Below are positions 53,126 to 62,255 of a DNA stretch of 64,000 bases, one piece after another. Both the position numbers and the translations under genes were made by a program. The notes beneath the pieces were generated by a model that was not told the origin of the DNA, made no database searches, and saw only the letters and a list, made by a program, of their open reading frames with translations. The DNA is from Mycolicibacterium crocinum (GTDB lineage Bacteria > Actinomycetota > Actinomycetes > Mycobacteriales > Mycobacteriaceae), in assembly GCF_022370635.2 (NCBI RefSeq), contig NZ_CP092362.2, forward strand, positions 1,798,001 through 1,862,000. Direction: 5' to 3'. Each line of letters starts with the position of its first letter. The first letter of the stretch is position 1.

Positions 53126-54273
53126 GGCAGTGCCGCCCCCAGAACGAGATTGGTCAGGCCGAGGGTGACCGGATCGGTTGGGGTGCCCGACGCGCACGCC
53201 GCCGCCGCGCCCGGGATATTGCGATCTTTGAGTCCTTCACAGATGGCACCGGCTTGCGTCGGCGCGATCGACACCTGGGGCGGGATGTAGGTGACGTTGT
53301 GGGTGCCCCACGCCGGCTCGTAGATGTCGGCCAGCCAGTGGCTGAACTGCGGCCACGAATTGATCATTGCGGTGATCGCCGGAATGTGTCGGTTCAACAG
53401 GTCGCGCAGCCCACCGAACCGCTTGTCGAACTTGTCGTAAAACCGTGGCCCGAAGCGGTTCAGCGCCTCGATCAAGGTCGGCAGCAGGTGCGACACATTG
53501 GCCATTGCCGCCCCGAAGTTGTCCGACAGGCCCTCCATCAACTGCGTGGTGACGGGCAGCGTGCGGATCACCGAGGCGAAGTTGTCCCAGTTGTTGAGGA
53601 AATCGGAGGTGAGGACTTCGCTGTTCTCGAACAGTTGGCGGTAGTCGGCATCGGCCTTGTACGGGTCGGCGAGCATGGTCCGCAGATTGCGCATCGTCTT
53701 GTTGATGCCGGGGCCGGTGCCCTGCAGCGATGTGCTCGCGGCGGTCAGACTGTCGTTGATCGCCTGCACGCCCGGCGCCTTGGACGGATCTTGGCCCGGT
53801 TCAGATCCCAGGATCGCATCGGTGAGACTGCCGATGGCGGAGAACGTCTCGCTGACGCTGATCGGTGTCTTGGTGGACTTCAGCTTGATGCACCCCGGGC
53901 CGGTGAACTTCGGTCCTCCGGTGTAGGGCTTGGTCAGCTCGATATGACGGTCGGTGACAATCGATTGCGAGTAGGTGACCGCACCGACGTCGGCAGGCAG
54001 GACGAGATCCGCGGGCACGGTGAAGTCGACCTCGACGTGATCGGGTTTGTTCACGATGGCGCTCATCGAGCCGATCTCGATACCCAGCAGAGCGACCTTG
54101 TTGCCCGGGTACAGCCCCACCGCGTCGGTGAATTCGGCACACATCGCCCGGGTCGGGTTGATCTTGGGCGTCAGGACTTTCACGCTGACGACGATCGCGA
54201 CCGCCAGGACGGTGAGGATCACCGCCACCACCGCGATGCCGCGCCGTGACCCGATACCCGATGCCCGCGCCAT
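53122..54273 (-). CDS. MceD-type protein
   Basis: 383 residues. N-terminal membrane helix (GIAVVAVILTVLAVAIVVSV), MCE domain (AEFTDAVGLYPGNKVALLGI, EIGSMSAI), and long helical C-terminal region. It starts 1 bp after mceC and overlaps mceE. One of the six subunits of a cell-envelope lipid-transfer assembly. Confidence 0.9.
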   Translation of the reverse strand: MARASGIGSRRGIAVVAVILTVLAVAIVVSVKVLTPKINPTRAMCAEFTDAVGLYPGNKVALLGIEIGSMSAIVNKPDHVEVDFTVPADLVLPADVGAVTYSQSIVTDRHIELTKPYTGGPKFTGPGCIKLKSTKTPISVSETFSAIGSLTDAILGSEPGQDPSKAPGVQAINDSLTAASTSLQGTGPGINKTMRNLRTMLADPYKADADYRQLFENSEVLTSDFLNNWDNFASVIRTLPVTTQLMEGLSDNFGAAMANVSHLLPTLIEALNRFGPRFYDKFDKRFGGLRDLLNRHIPAITAMINSWPQFSHWLADIYEPAWGTHNVTYIPPQVSIAPTQAGAICEGLKDRNIPGAAAACASGTPTDPVTLGLTNLVLGAALP

Positions 54274-54274
54274 G

Positions 54275-55315
54275 TCAACAGGTCTTCATGATGTTGGGTA
54301 GACACAGGTCCTGACCGGGGACCAGTCGGTTGTGCTGGTCGAACGTGACGCCGTTCCCGCTGAGCATCGGTCCGATGATGTTGAGGGTCTGCCCCAAGCC
54401 GTCGAGGGCCATGCCCCAACGTTCGGGGTGGGCCGCCAGCGTGTCGCTGATGTCTTCGATGCCCTCGGCGATGGGCATGACGTCTTTGCCGTACCACATC
54501 GTGAGCCGGTCGAGGACGCGGGTCAATTCCTTGATGAGAGCGAAGAACTCGACGATATCGACGGCCTTCGAGGTGTACATCTTGCCGAGGATGTCGAACT
54601 GCTCGAAGAGCGTGATCAGCTGCGCGCGCCCAGCGGTCATCGCTCGCAGCCCGTCGTTGACGAAGTCCAGACCGCGGTGGAAATCTGTGGTGGACCGGCT
54701 CATCGATTCGGTCAACTTGTCGGCGGACTGCAGCAGGTTGCGCACCGCGTCGGGGTATCTGTTGGCGGCGTTGGCGACTTGAGCGAACGTGTCGTGGATG
54801 ACGGTGCCGTCCACTTCCTTCACCACCGGGGTCGCCGCCTGGATGATGTCGTTGACCTCGAACGGCAACGTGACGCGTTGTGGCGGAATCCCGTTGCGGC
54901 CCAGCGGTGCCGTCCCTTTCGGGTCGAGCGCCACGTAGTGGCCGCCCAGCGGGGTCAGCAGCTTGATGTCCAGAGTGGAGTCGGAGCCGACCTTCACCGA
55001 GTTCTCGACGTCGAACTTCATCTCGACCAGTGCGCCGTCGAGGCGAACGCTGGTCACCTTGCCGACCGCGATGCCCGCCACCCGAACCTGATCACCGGCG
55101 CGCAGTCCCGCGGAGTTCGGCATATGCGCGGTGTAGCCCGCCTCGTCCGCCGGATTCAGGTATGCCATCGCGGTGCCGGTCAGCGAGGCGAGGATCACGC
55201 CGACGCCGATGAGGCCGTTGCGGCGGTTGCGCTTGGCGGTGGCGCGCTCGTCGCGCGCGCCCTGCCGGCCGCCGATTCTGGCGCGCAGCGTGGTGAGGTG
55301 CTTGTCCAGTTCCAC
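54275..55315 (-). CDS. MceC-type protein
   Basis: 346 residues from GTG 55315, overlapping the mceB stop by one base (TAGTG). Basic N terminus, membrane helix (GLIGVGVILASLTGTAMAYL), MCE domain (YTAHMPNSAGLRAGDQVRVA, GIAVGKVTSV), helical tail ending LPNIMKTC. The short tail lacks the long proline-rich extension found in some MceC proteins. Confidence 0.9.
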   Translation of the reverse strand: MELDKHLTTLRARIGGRQGARDERATAKRNRRNGLIGVGVILASLTGTAMAYLNPADEAGYTAHMPNSAGLRAGDQVRVAGIAVGKVTSVRLDGALVEMKFDVENSVKVGSDSTLDIKLLTPLGGHYVALDPKGTAPLGRNGIPPQRVTLPFEVNDIIQAATPVVKEVDGTVIHDTFAQVANAANRYPDAVRNLLQSADKLTESMSRSTTDFHRGLDFVNDGLRAMTAGRAQLITLFEQFDILGKMYTSKAVDIVEFFALIKELTRVLDRLTMWYGKDVMPIAEGIEDISDTLAAHPERWGMALDGLGQTLNIIGPMLSGNGVTFDQHNRLVPGQDLCLPNIMKTC

Positions 55316-56325
55316 TACCGGCACACCACCAGATTCTGTTGGGCGAAGGAGACTTGCCCGATTCCCGGCAGCGTGACTTCCCCGCGCGAGCAGGAAAACG
55401 TCGGCGTCGCGGGCTGTTCGTCGACCAGCCAATCCCGCATGCCCTGGATCAGCGACGGGGCCAACGACAGGCCCGCGATGATCGTCGGAGTCTGGGGCCA
55501 CATCCGGCTGCTCAGGTCGTAGAGCGGACCCGTCGTGCCGTCGAAGGTGCGCTCGAAATACTGCATGACGTGGGTGGTGTTGCGCAGCACCGGAAGCCCG
55601 CTATCCAACGACTGCCGGAATTCCTCAGCCTTGGAACCGAATTGGGCGAGGACCTGGTTGAGCTGAGAGATCAGCTGGAACAGCTGCCCCGATTTTCCGC
55701 CCAGATCCTGGGAGATCGCGCTGAGGTTGCGGATCATCGTGGTGATGACGAGTTGGCGGTCCACCGCCAACTTGGAGATCTCGTCGAGGTCGTGCAGGAA
55801 CGGGCCGATGCCCGATTCATCGCCCTGGATCAGCCGCAGCAGGTTCTCGCCCAATAGGTTGAACTGTGCGGGATCGAGAGTCTGAAAGATCGGCTGGAAC
55901 CCGTTGAACAGCTTGGCCACATCGAATGACGGGATGGTCTGCCCGATGGGAATCGTGCCACCGTCCGGCAACCGGTTGTCGGCCTTGGCCGGCTGGACGA
56001 GCTCCACGTAACGCTGACCGATCAGCGTTTGATAGCGCACCGCGGCGACGGTGTTGGTGTACACCGGATGATCGGTCTGGGCAGTGAAATCGACCTTGGC
56101 GACCCGCCCGTCGAGCCGGATCGTCTGCACCTTTCCGACCTGGACTCCGGAGATGCGTACGTCGTCACCCACGTAGAGCCCCGACACGTCCGAGAACGTC
56201 GCGGTGTAGCGGGACAGCGATCCGGTCACCGGACTACGCAGCGCCGTCAACACGATCAGCGTGCACACCACCGCGACCGCGGTGAAGATCGTCAGCCAGA
56301 ACACCGACTTGGTAACGCTTCTCAC
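55315..56325 (-). CDS. MceB-type protein
   Basis: 336 residues from GTG 56325, overlapping the mceA stop as GTGA. Membrane helix (SVFWLTIFTAVAVVCTLIVL), MCE domain (YTATFSDVSGLYVGDDVRIS, GVQVGKVQTI), helical region with repeated QLINQ-type heptads, and two C-terminal cysteines. Second MCE subunit of the operon. Confidence 0.9.
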   Translation of the reverse strand: MRSVTKSVFWLTIFTAVAVVCTLIVLTALRSPVTGSLSRYTATFSDVSGLYVGDDVRISGVQVGKVQTIRLDGRVAKVDFTAQTDHPVYTNTVAAVRYQTLIGQRYVELVQPAKADNRLPDGGTIPIGQTIPSFDVAKLFNGFQPIFQTLDPAQFNLLGENLLRLIQGDESGIGPFLHDLDEISKLAVDRQLVITTMIRNLSAISQDLGGKSGQLFQLISQLNQVLAQFGSKAEEFRQSLDSGLPVLRNTTHVMQYFERTFDGTTGPLYDLSSRMWPQTPTIIAGLSLAPSLIQGMRDWLVDEQPATPTFSCSRGEVTLPGIGQVSFAQQNLVVCR

Positions 56326-57374
56326 CGGCCACCACCCTGCGTGGGGTCGGGCACCGGAGCCTCGGCGGGCAGCGCCGCCGACAGACCGGGCATCGTGTCC
56401 AGGGTCAGTTCGAGATTCAGCCGGACCTTGCCGTTGATGATCGGGAACGCCGCGCTGGTGCGGTCCAGAAGACCGGAGATCCGGTCGTAGGCCGGCGACA
56501 TACTGCCGTACATATAGGAGTACGGCACCAAGACGCTCATGATCCCACCGAACAACGGGACCAGCCACGTCATGTGCTTGGCGAAGATCCCGTCCGTGGT
56601 GAACAGCAGCTTCGCCAGCTGGTCCATGATCAGATTCATCCGGTCCACCCCGTCGGGATGGGCCAGGAACTCCATCCCGTTGAGCAGGTCGTAGGCCAAA
56701 CTGACCAGCGGGACGGCGTCGCTGACCCCGTTGACCACCGAGGCGAGCACCGAAAGCGATTGGGAGAACGGCACTTTCTGCGAGTCGGTGACCATCTTGA
56801 TCAAATCGAAGTAGGACCGGGTGACCGGCTCGGTGAGGTCGGCATGCTTGCGGACGATCGAGATGATGTGCTCGATATCGGGTGAGTCCATGATTCGCCC
56901 GAACTTCTGGCCCTGGCGCAGAAGTCCGGTGATGGAGGCCGACTTGACTCCGGTATCGACCGTGAGGGTCTGGTTGGGGCCCAGACGCGGACCGGTTCCA
57001 CTGCTGACCAGTTCGACCGCGGCGAGGCCAAAGGTGTTGGAGGAGGTGAAGTTCGCGGTGGTGTCGGCGGCCAGTGCTGCCGCCTGACGCGGCTCCAGTT
57101 CGAGGGTGATCCGCTGCTTGTTGAACCCGGCCGACTGCAGGGTCTTCACCGAACCGATGGTCAGGCCGCGGAACTTCACCTCCGCACCGGGGGTCAACCC
57201 TTCACCGAGCTTGTCGGCCATGACCGTCAGTGTGAAGGTGTCGGAGTAGCCGCCGGTACCGAGTTGGTACAGCACCGTGCCCGCGACGAGGAGCACGATC
57301 GCGGCGATCAGACCGCGGATGCGTAACGCGCGCGAAGTAGGCCTGCGCCCTCCCTGGTCGGCAGATGCGAACAT
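56322..57374 (-). CDS. MceA-type protein
   Basis: 350 residues from ATG 57374, 3 bp after yrbE-B. Membrane helix (LIAAIVLLVAGTVLYQLG), MCE domain (FTLTVMADKLGEGLTPGAEV, KFRGLTIGSV), then a helical needle region. First MCE subunit. Shorter than MceA of the mce1 operon in M. tuberculosis (about 450), so this operon belongs to another mce class; which one cannot be told from the window. Confidence 0.9.
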   Translation of the reverse strand: MFASADQGGRRPTSRALRIRGLIAAIVLLVAGTVLYQLGTGGYSDTFTLTVMADKLGEGLTPGAEVKFRGLTIGSVKTLQSAGFNKQRITLELEPRQAAALAADTTANFTSSNTFGLAAVELVSSGTGPRLGPNQTLTVDTGVKSASITGLLRQGQKFGRIMDSPDIEHIISIVRKHADLTEPVTRSYFDLIKMVTDSQKVPFSQSLSVLASVVNGVSDAVPLVSLAYDLLNGMEFLAHPDGVDRMNLIMDQLAKLLFTTDGIFAKHMTWLVPLFGGIMSVLVPYSYMYGSMSPAYDRISGLLDRTSAAFPIINGKVRLNLELTLDTMPGLSAALPAEAPVPDPTQGGGR

Positions 57375-57377
57375 GGC

Positions 57378-58238
57378 CTATCCCGAGATCCGGATCCCGG
57401 GGCTGTTGCCCCAGAACAGCAGTGTCAGAACCATATCCGCGGCGACGACGGTGACGATGCTGGCGCGGATGGCCCGCCCCGACGCCCGTCCTACCCCCTC
57501 GGGACCGCCGACGGCGTAGTAGCCCTGGTAGCCGTGAATGGCGATGATCAGCGTCACGAAGATGACCGCTTTCAGAACCGAGAACACAATGTCCGACGGC
57601 TGAATGAACGAGTCGAAGTAGTGGTAGTAGGTGCCCGACGATTGACCGTGCATGACGTTGACCACCAGCGCGCAGGACACGTAGCTCAGCGCCAACGTCA
57701 CCACGTACAGCGGAATGATCGTCAGCATCCCGGCGATCACGCGGGTGGTGACCACGAACGGAATCGACCGAATCCCCAGCGCCTCCAGCGCGTCGATCTC
57801 CTCGGAGATCCGCATGGCACCGATCTCGGCGGTCATGCGGCAGCCAGCCTGGGCGGCGAAGCCGATCCCGGCGATCATCGGCGCCATCTCTCTGGTGTTG
57901 GCGTACGCGGAGACGAATCCGGTGAGCGGGCCCATCCCGACCATGTCGAGGGCGCCGTAGCCTTCGATCCCCACCGATCCGCCGACCGCTGCGCCCATGA
58001 AGATCAGCACGCCGATGGTGCCACCGCCCACAATCAGTGAGCCGTTGCCCCACATCACGTCAACCAGCAGCACCCCGGTCTGATGCCGATAGTGCTTAAG
58101 CGTGTGCGGAATCGCCCCGAGCACCTGGGCCAGGAAGCTGACCTGATGCCCGAGGCGCTGGAATACCGAGTCACCTTGGTCGACGATCCACAGCGGCGCG
58201 CGGAGAACGGACGGCAAATGCCGCGACGGAGTGGCCAT
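57378..58238 (-). CDS. YrbE-B, MlaE-type permease subunit
   Basis: 286 residues from ATG 58238, overlapping the yrbE-A stop as ATGA. Five to six membrane helices and the MlaE-type segments GYGALDMVGMGPLTGFVSAY, GAMRISEEIDALEALGI and NVMHGQSSGTYYHYF. Permease half of the ABC-type Mce importer, working with the MceG ATPase encoded elsewhere. Confidence 0.92.
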   Translation of the reverse strand: MATPSRHLPSVLRAPLWIVDQGDSVFQRLGHQVSFLAQVLGAIPHTLKHYRHQTGVLLVDVMWGNGSLIVGGGTIGVLIFMGAAVGGSVGIEGYGALDMVGMGPLTGFVSAYANTREMAPMIAGIGFAAQAGCRMTAEIGAMRISEEIDALEALGIRSIPFVVTTRVIAGMLTIIPLYVVTLALSYVSCALVVNVMHGQSSGTYYHYFDSFIQPSDIVFSVLKAVIFVTLIIAIHGYQGYYAVGGPEGVGRASGRAIRASIVTVVAADMVLTLLFWGNSPGIRISG

Positions 58239-59253
58239 CAGCCCATCCTCAGCGGCATCGACATCGAGACGCCCTGCGTGATGATCAGGTTGAGGATGAA
58301 CACCGCGACGACGCCGATGACCACGGAGGCATTGACCGCGTCGGCCACACCCCGCGCCCCGCCTTTGGCCTTGAGGCCGCGCTGACAGGCCACCAGGATC
58401 ACGACGACCCCGAACAACCAGGTCTTCAGCATGGCCACGACGACGTCGTTGACACTGGCGAACGACGCGAAGGAGGCGATGTAGCTGCCGGGTGTGCCGG
58501 ACTGGAAGCCGACGTTGATCGCATATCCGGCCGCCAAGCCCATGAAGATGATGAACGCGCACAGCACCGGTGCCACAAACACGATCGCCGCGAGCCGGGG
58601 GTGACCAGTCGCTGCACCGGATCGACGCCCATGACCCGAAGCGCGTCGACCTCTTCGCGGATGGTGCGGGCGCCGAGATCGGTGGCCACCGCCGAGCCGG
58701 CCGCCCCACCGAGCAGCAGGGCGGCCACCATCGGCGCACCCTGTCGGATCACGCCGAGGCCGCCGGCCGCGCCCGACACCGAGGACGCACCGACCTGCTG
58801 AATGAAGTTGCCGACCTGCACGGCCACGATGACGCCGAATGGAATCGACACCAGTAGCGCCGGAATCGCCGTGACGCTGATGATGAACCAGGCCTGGTTG
58901 ACGGTGTCCCGCCACGGGTGGCGCAACCGGATCAGGTCGGTGATGAGGAAGCCGAAGGCCTGCGCGCCCAGACCGAAGAACCGGCCCAGCGTTTGCAGCG
59001 ACGAATCGATTCGGGACAGGAGACGACGGAAGGGTCTGCTCAATATCTCGGCGACCTGGCGCCCCAACGGCGCTTCGTCGGCAGCCGGGGGATCGGCCGG
59101 CGTCTCGGGCGTGACGGCCATCGCCGGCACGTCTCCGGGGATCAGTACGCCGTCGGTGGTGATCAGTGCGTCGACGTCGACGCAAGCAAGATCGCTGCCT
59201 TCTGTCCCGGTCGCTGCTTGAGCCGCAGTCGCGTCATCGACACCTGCGGTCAA
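58238..59253 (-). pseudogene. YrbE-A permease gene with a one-base frameshift
   Basis: Start is probably TTG 59253, 9 bases after AAGGAGG. The first 219 or so codons give a 60-residue hydrophilic leader and permease helices up to GVDPVQRLVTP. The other frame then continues RLAAIVFVAPVLCAFIIFMG to a proper C terminus MSMPLRMG and a stop overlapping yrbE-B. The switch falls on a G-run of five (58598-58602, plus strand) where six would restore one open frame of about 339 codons. Either a true inactivating deletion or a homopolymer sequencing error. Confidence 0.85.
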
Positions 59254-59919
59254 CGGCAGGCACCTCCTTAATCGCTGGTACGACCGGTTCCCCCAGCAAA
59301 GTTCGAACTTGGTTATCGCGCGTTTACCAGCGGTACGAGTACGTGCGTTGTACCAGCGGCAGCGGCCCGGTGTTCGCGGAAAGAAGTTCAGTGTGATGTA
59401 CGCCACATTTGATCGTCAAGGTCTCTGCCTGCTCCGTCGTGGGGGCTGGAACGTGCCTCGAGTTGCGGAAGGGTCAATAACGTGGGCGGATGCGTCGGTG
59501 AGTCATTGATCGCGGTAAGTTCGCAGGACTGGCGACGGTTCGTCGGGGGCGACGCCCAGTCGCAGCCCCCGCGAACGTGCCTTCGGCGCCTGGGAAATGC
59601 ACAGGAATTTGCCAGCCTGTCAAAATGTCGCGACGTCGGCTGTGTGGCGGGGAGGCGGTCGTGGCGTCGATCGCGCGAATAGGTCTCGCAGCCCGACAGC
59701 AGTAGCGCACACCGCCGTGTTCACATTTCGCGCAAGCGTCGTCGGTGGCCCTCCCGGGCAAATACCGCTACGAGCGGGCGCGATTATCTGTCAGATCGCC
59801 AAAGCCCGGCGAAAACGCGCGGCCCTGCACTAGGGTTCGTGCCAATTAGACCGACTAGGTGGGGGTCATGGCGAGCGCTGTTTCTGGACACGTGCCGGGG
59901 GCGACCACGCTCGAACGAC
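59254..59919. other. Divergent gap between mce operon and ThDP operon
   Basis: About 660 bp. The left 110 bp holds the mce ribosome site and repeated operator-like sequences (listed separately). No ribosome-site-supported gene in the rest. A 22-codon open frame at 59869-59937 (ATG after TAGGTGGGGGTC) overlaps the ThDP gene start in another frame and could be a small upstream ORF. Several longer open frames here have no coding signature. Confidence 0.4.
59273..59359. promoter_or_regulatory. Candidate operator cluster upstream of the mce operon
   Basis: TACCAGCGG occurs at 59325-59333 and 59351-59359 (26 bp apart), and its inverted core CGCTGGTA is at 59273-59280. GGTAC and GTACC halves make a further inverted pair between the two direct copies, and AAGTTCGAACTT (59299-59310) is a 12-bp perfect palindrome. 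All are 20-106 bp upstream of the yrbE-A start, where a TetR- or FadR-type mce regulator would bind. Regulator unknown. Confidence 0.45.
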
Positions 59920-61587
59920 ATGCCGGTCAGCTCTGAGCGCATCGGCGCAGAGGATGGGCGCACGCGAGTAGTCGACTACATCGCCGAACACCTCGTACGC
60001 CGCGGCGTTCGCCAGGTGTTCGGCGTGGATGGCGCCAACATCGAGGACTTCTACGATGCCGCCCACCGCTGCCCGGACCTCACCGCTGTGGTGGCCAAAC
60101 ATGAGTTTTCCGCGGCGGCCATGGCCGACGGCTATAGCCGCGCCGGCGCGGGGCTCGGTGTCGTGGTGGCCACGTCCGGCGGCGGAGCCCTCAACACCAT
60201 CCCGGGGCTGGGGGAGTCGTTCGCCAGCCGGGTACCGGTGCTGGCGCTGATCGGCCAGCCGCCGACGGCGACGGACGGCGGCGGATCGTTTCAGGACACC
60301 AGCGGCGCCAATGGAGCGCTGAATGGAGAAGCGTTGTTCGCGGCGGTCTCCGTGTTCTGTGAACGGGTGCTGAGTGCGGCCGACATTCTGACCGTGCTGC
60401 CACGGGCGATTTCGGCCGCCACGAGCAGTGGCGGGCCCGCGGTTGTCCTGCTGCCCAAGGATATTCAGCAGGCAATGGTCGACGTGGTCGGGAGCGGCAC
60501 CGTCGAGGACGCTCACCGCGAGACCGGTGACCTCACAGCGCTGGTGCAGCTCCTGCGCAACGCCGACGGTCCAGTGACGATCGTGGCCGGTGACCAGGTT
60601 GCCCGCGATGACGCCCGCGCCGAACTCGAGGCGTTGCGCGCGGCACTGCAAGCGAACGTGGCCACGGTGCCCGATGCGAAAGATGTCGCTTTCGACGCGT
60701 TGGGTGTGGCCGGCGTGATGGGGCATCCGGCGGTGGCTGCGGCGTTGGCCGACAGCGCACTGTGCCTCGTGGTCGGCACCCGGCTTCCGGTGATGGCACG
60801 CGCCGGTCTGGACGCGACGCTGGGATCGATACCGATCGCGTCGATCGGTGTGGCGGCTCCCTACCTGCCGAGCACCCACGTCGAGAGCCACGACCTGCGC
60901 ACCACCCTGAGCCGGCTGGCCGCGGCTCTGGCCGACGAAGGATTGGTGACTCGGGCGGCGGTTGCGCATCGCGCGCAGGGCGAACTGATTCCACCGCAGC
61001 ACGCAGACGCCGGCGTGCGCTACCGCGACGCGATGCGCACGCTGAACACACTGCTGCCGCAGGACACCGACATCGTCGTGGACGCCGGCAATATCGGTGC
61101 GGCCGCGATCCATTGGTTGCCGGCGCGGCGCGATGGCCGCTTCCTGGTGGCCCTCGGGATGGGCGGCATGGGTTACAGCTTCGGTGCCGGTATCGGGATG
61201 GCCTTCGCCCGCGGCCGCCGCGCCGTCGTGATCGCCGGCGACGGGTCCTTTTACATGCACGGCATGGAAATTCACACCGCGGTGCACTACCGGCTTCCGG
61301 TGACCTTCGTCCTCTTCGACAACCATGCGCACGCCATGTGCGTCACCCGCGAGCAGGTGTTCTTCGGTGACCGGTACAGCTACAACCGGTTCGGCCCCAG
61401 CCGGCTCGGGGCGGGGCTGTCGGCCATGTTTCCCGGCCTGCCATCGGTGGATGTCACCGATGTCGGCGAACTCGACGTGGCGATCAAGGCGGCGCTGGAC
61501 GTCGACGGCCCGTCCGTCGTATCGGTGGAGTGCTCGGCCGACGAGATCCCGCCCTTCACAGCACTTTTGGATCCAGGGAGAAGCTGA
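59920..61587 (+). CDS. ThDP-dependent enzyme, acetolactate-synthase-like
   Basis: 555 residues from ATG 59920; GTG 59839 would add 27 atypical residues, and neither has a clear ribosome site. N-terminal domain VFGVDGANIEDFYDAA with the catalytic glutamate in AKHEFSAAAMADGY; C-terminal thiamine-diphosphate motif starting GDGSFYMHGMEIH and ending in LFDN. The family carries out decarboxylation and carboligation of 2-oxo acids. It opens a tight operon with SRPBCC, FabH-like, ACP and AMP-ligase genes, which suggests it makes or extends an acyl or acyloin-type precursor. Confidence 0.88.
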   Translation: MPVSSERIGAEDGRTRVVDYIAEHLVRRGVRQVFGVDGANIEDFYDAAHRCPDLTAVVAKHEFSAAAMADGYSRAGAGLGVVVATSGGGALNTIPGLGESFASRVPVLALIGQPPTATDGGGSFQDTSGANGALNGEALFAAVSVFCERVLSAADILTVLPRAISAATSSGGPAVVLLPKDIQQAMVDVVGSGTVEDAHRETGDLTALVQLLRNADGPVTIVAGDQVARDDARAELEALRAALQANVATVPDAKDVAFDALGVAGVMGHPAVAAALADSALCLVVGTRLPVMARAGLDATLGSIPIASIGVAAPYLPSTHVESHDLRTTLSRLAAALADEGLVTRAAVAHRAQGELIPPQHADAGVRYRDAMRTLNTLLPQDTDIVVDAGNIGAAAIHWLPARRDGRFLVALGMGGMGYSFGAGIGMAFARGRRAVVIAGDGSFYMHGMEIHTAVHYRLPVTFVLFDNHAHAMCVTREQVFFGDRYSYNRFGPSRLGAGLSAMFPGLPSVDVTDVGELDVAIKAALDVDGPSVVSVECSADEIPPFTALLDPGRS

Positions 61588-62255
61588 TGACACTGCCCGC
61601 GCTCGAGGACATCACCGCACACCACGGTGGCGCCGACCCGATTCCGGGACTGATGCGCATCGAGACGTCGCCGCGGGAGAAGGCGACTCCGGTCCTCATG
61701 GAGATGATTCACGCGGTCTATCCGCATGACGAGGTGTTCGGCGAGTACTGCACGGTCAACGACTTCATCGACTGCCCGCCCGACGAGTTGTTCGACTATC
61801 TGTCCGACACCCGCTCCCTGGAGGAATGGACATACAGCTTGCGAGGTTTCGCGCACACCGAGGAGGACGGCCTCTGGCTGGCCTATGACCGGTTGGGCAC
61901 CGAGACCGAGATCTACACCCGCACCGTCGCCAATCGCGAAGCCCGCACCGTGGACTACCACTGCGCCTGGGACCAGGGGCGGCACCTGTGGATGATCTAC
62001 CTGATGCGGGTCGTTGACGCGCAGACGGTGTTCAACAAACCCGGCTCGGTCGTGCTGTGGACCAACTGCCACCACCCGTTCTACGACCACAACCCGTACC
62101 CGGAAGCCGCACCCCCGCAGCGACCGGTCTGGGTCGGCGACTTCTGGGACATGTTCGGCGCCGGGCACCTCTTGGAGTTGAAGAACCTCAAGGCAATTGC
62201 CGAATACCGCCACCGCAACGGGCTGCCGATCACCCCGGACTGGATGCGCGCATGA
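61587..62255 (+). CDS. SRPBCC/START-like protein
   Basis: 222 residues from ATG 61587 (GGGAG upstream), overlapping the ThDP stop by one base. VNDFIDCPPDELFDYLSDTR and SLEEWTYSLRGF open a helix-grip fold like polyketide cyclase/dehydrase and lipid-transfer proteins; VVLWTNCHHPFYDHNPYP is Cys/His-rich and could hold a metal. Within this operon it may cyclise, dehydrate or carry the product. Activity unproven. Confidence 0.7.
   Translation: MTLPALEDITAHHGGADPIPGLMRIETSPREKATPVLMEMIHAVYPHDEVFGEYCTVNDFIDCPPDELFDYLSDTRSLEEWTYSLRGFAHTEEDGLWLAYDRLGTETEIYTRTVANREARTVDYHCAWDQGRHLWMIYLMRVVDAQTVFNKPGSVVLWTNCHHPFYDHNPYPEAAPPQRPVWVGDFWDMFGAGHLLELKNLKAIAEYRHRNGLPITPDWMRA

Noticed and set aside
59866..61593. 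575-codon minus-strand open frame opposite the ThDP gene
   Set aside because: Composition typical of an antisense shadow; the plus strand encodes a clear ThDP enzyme.
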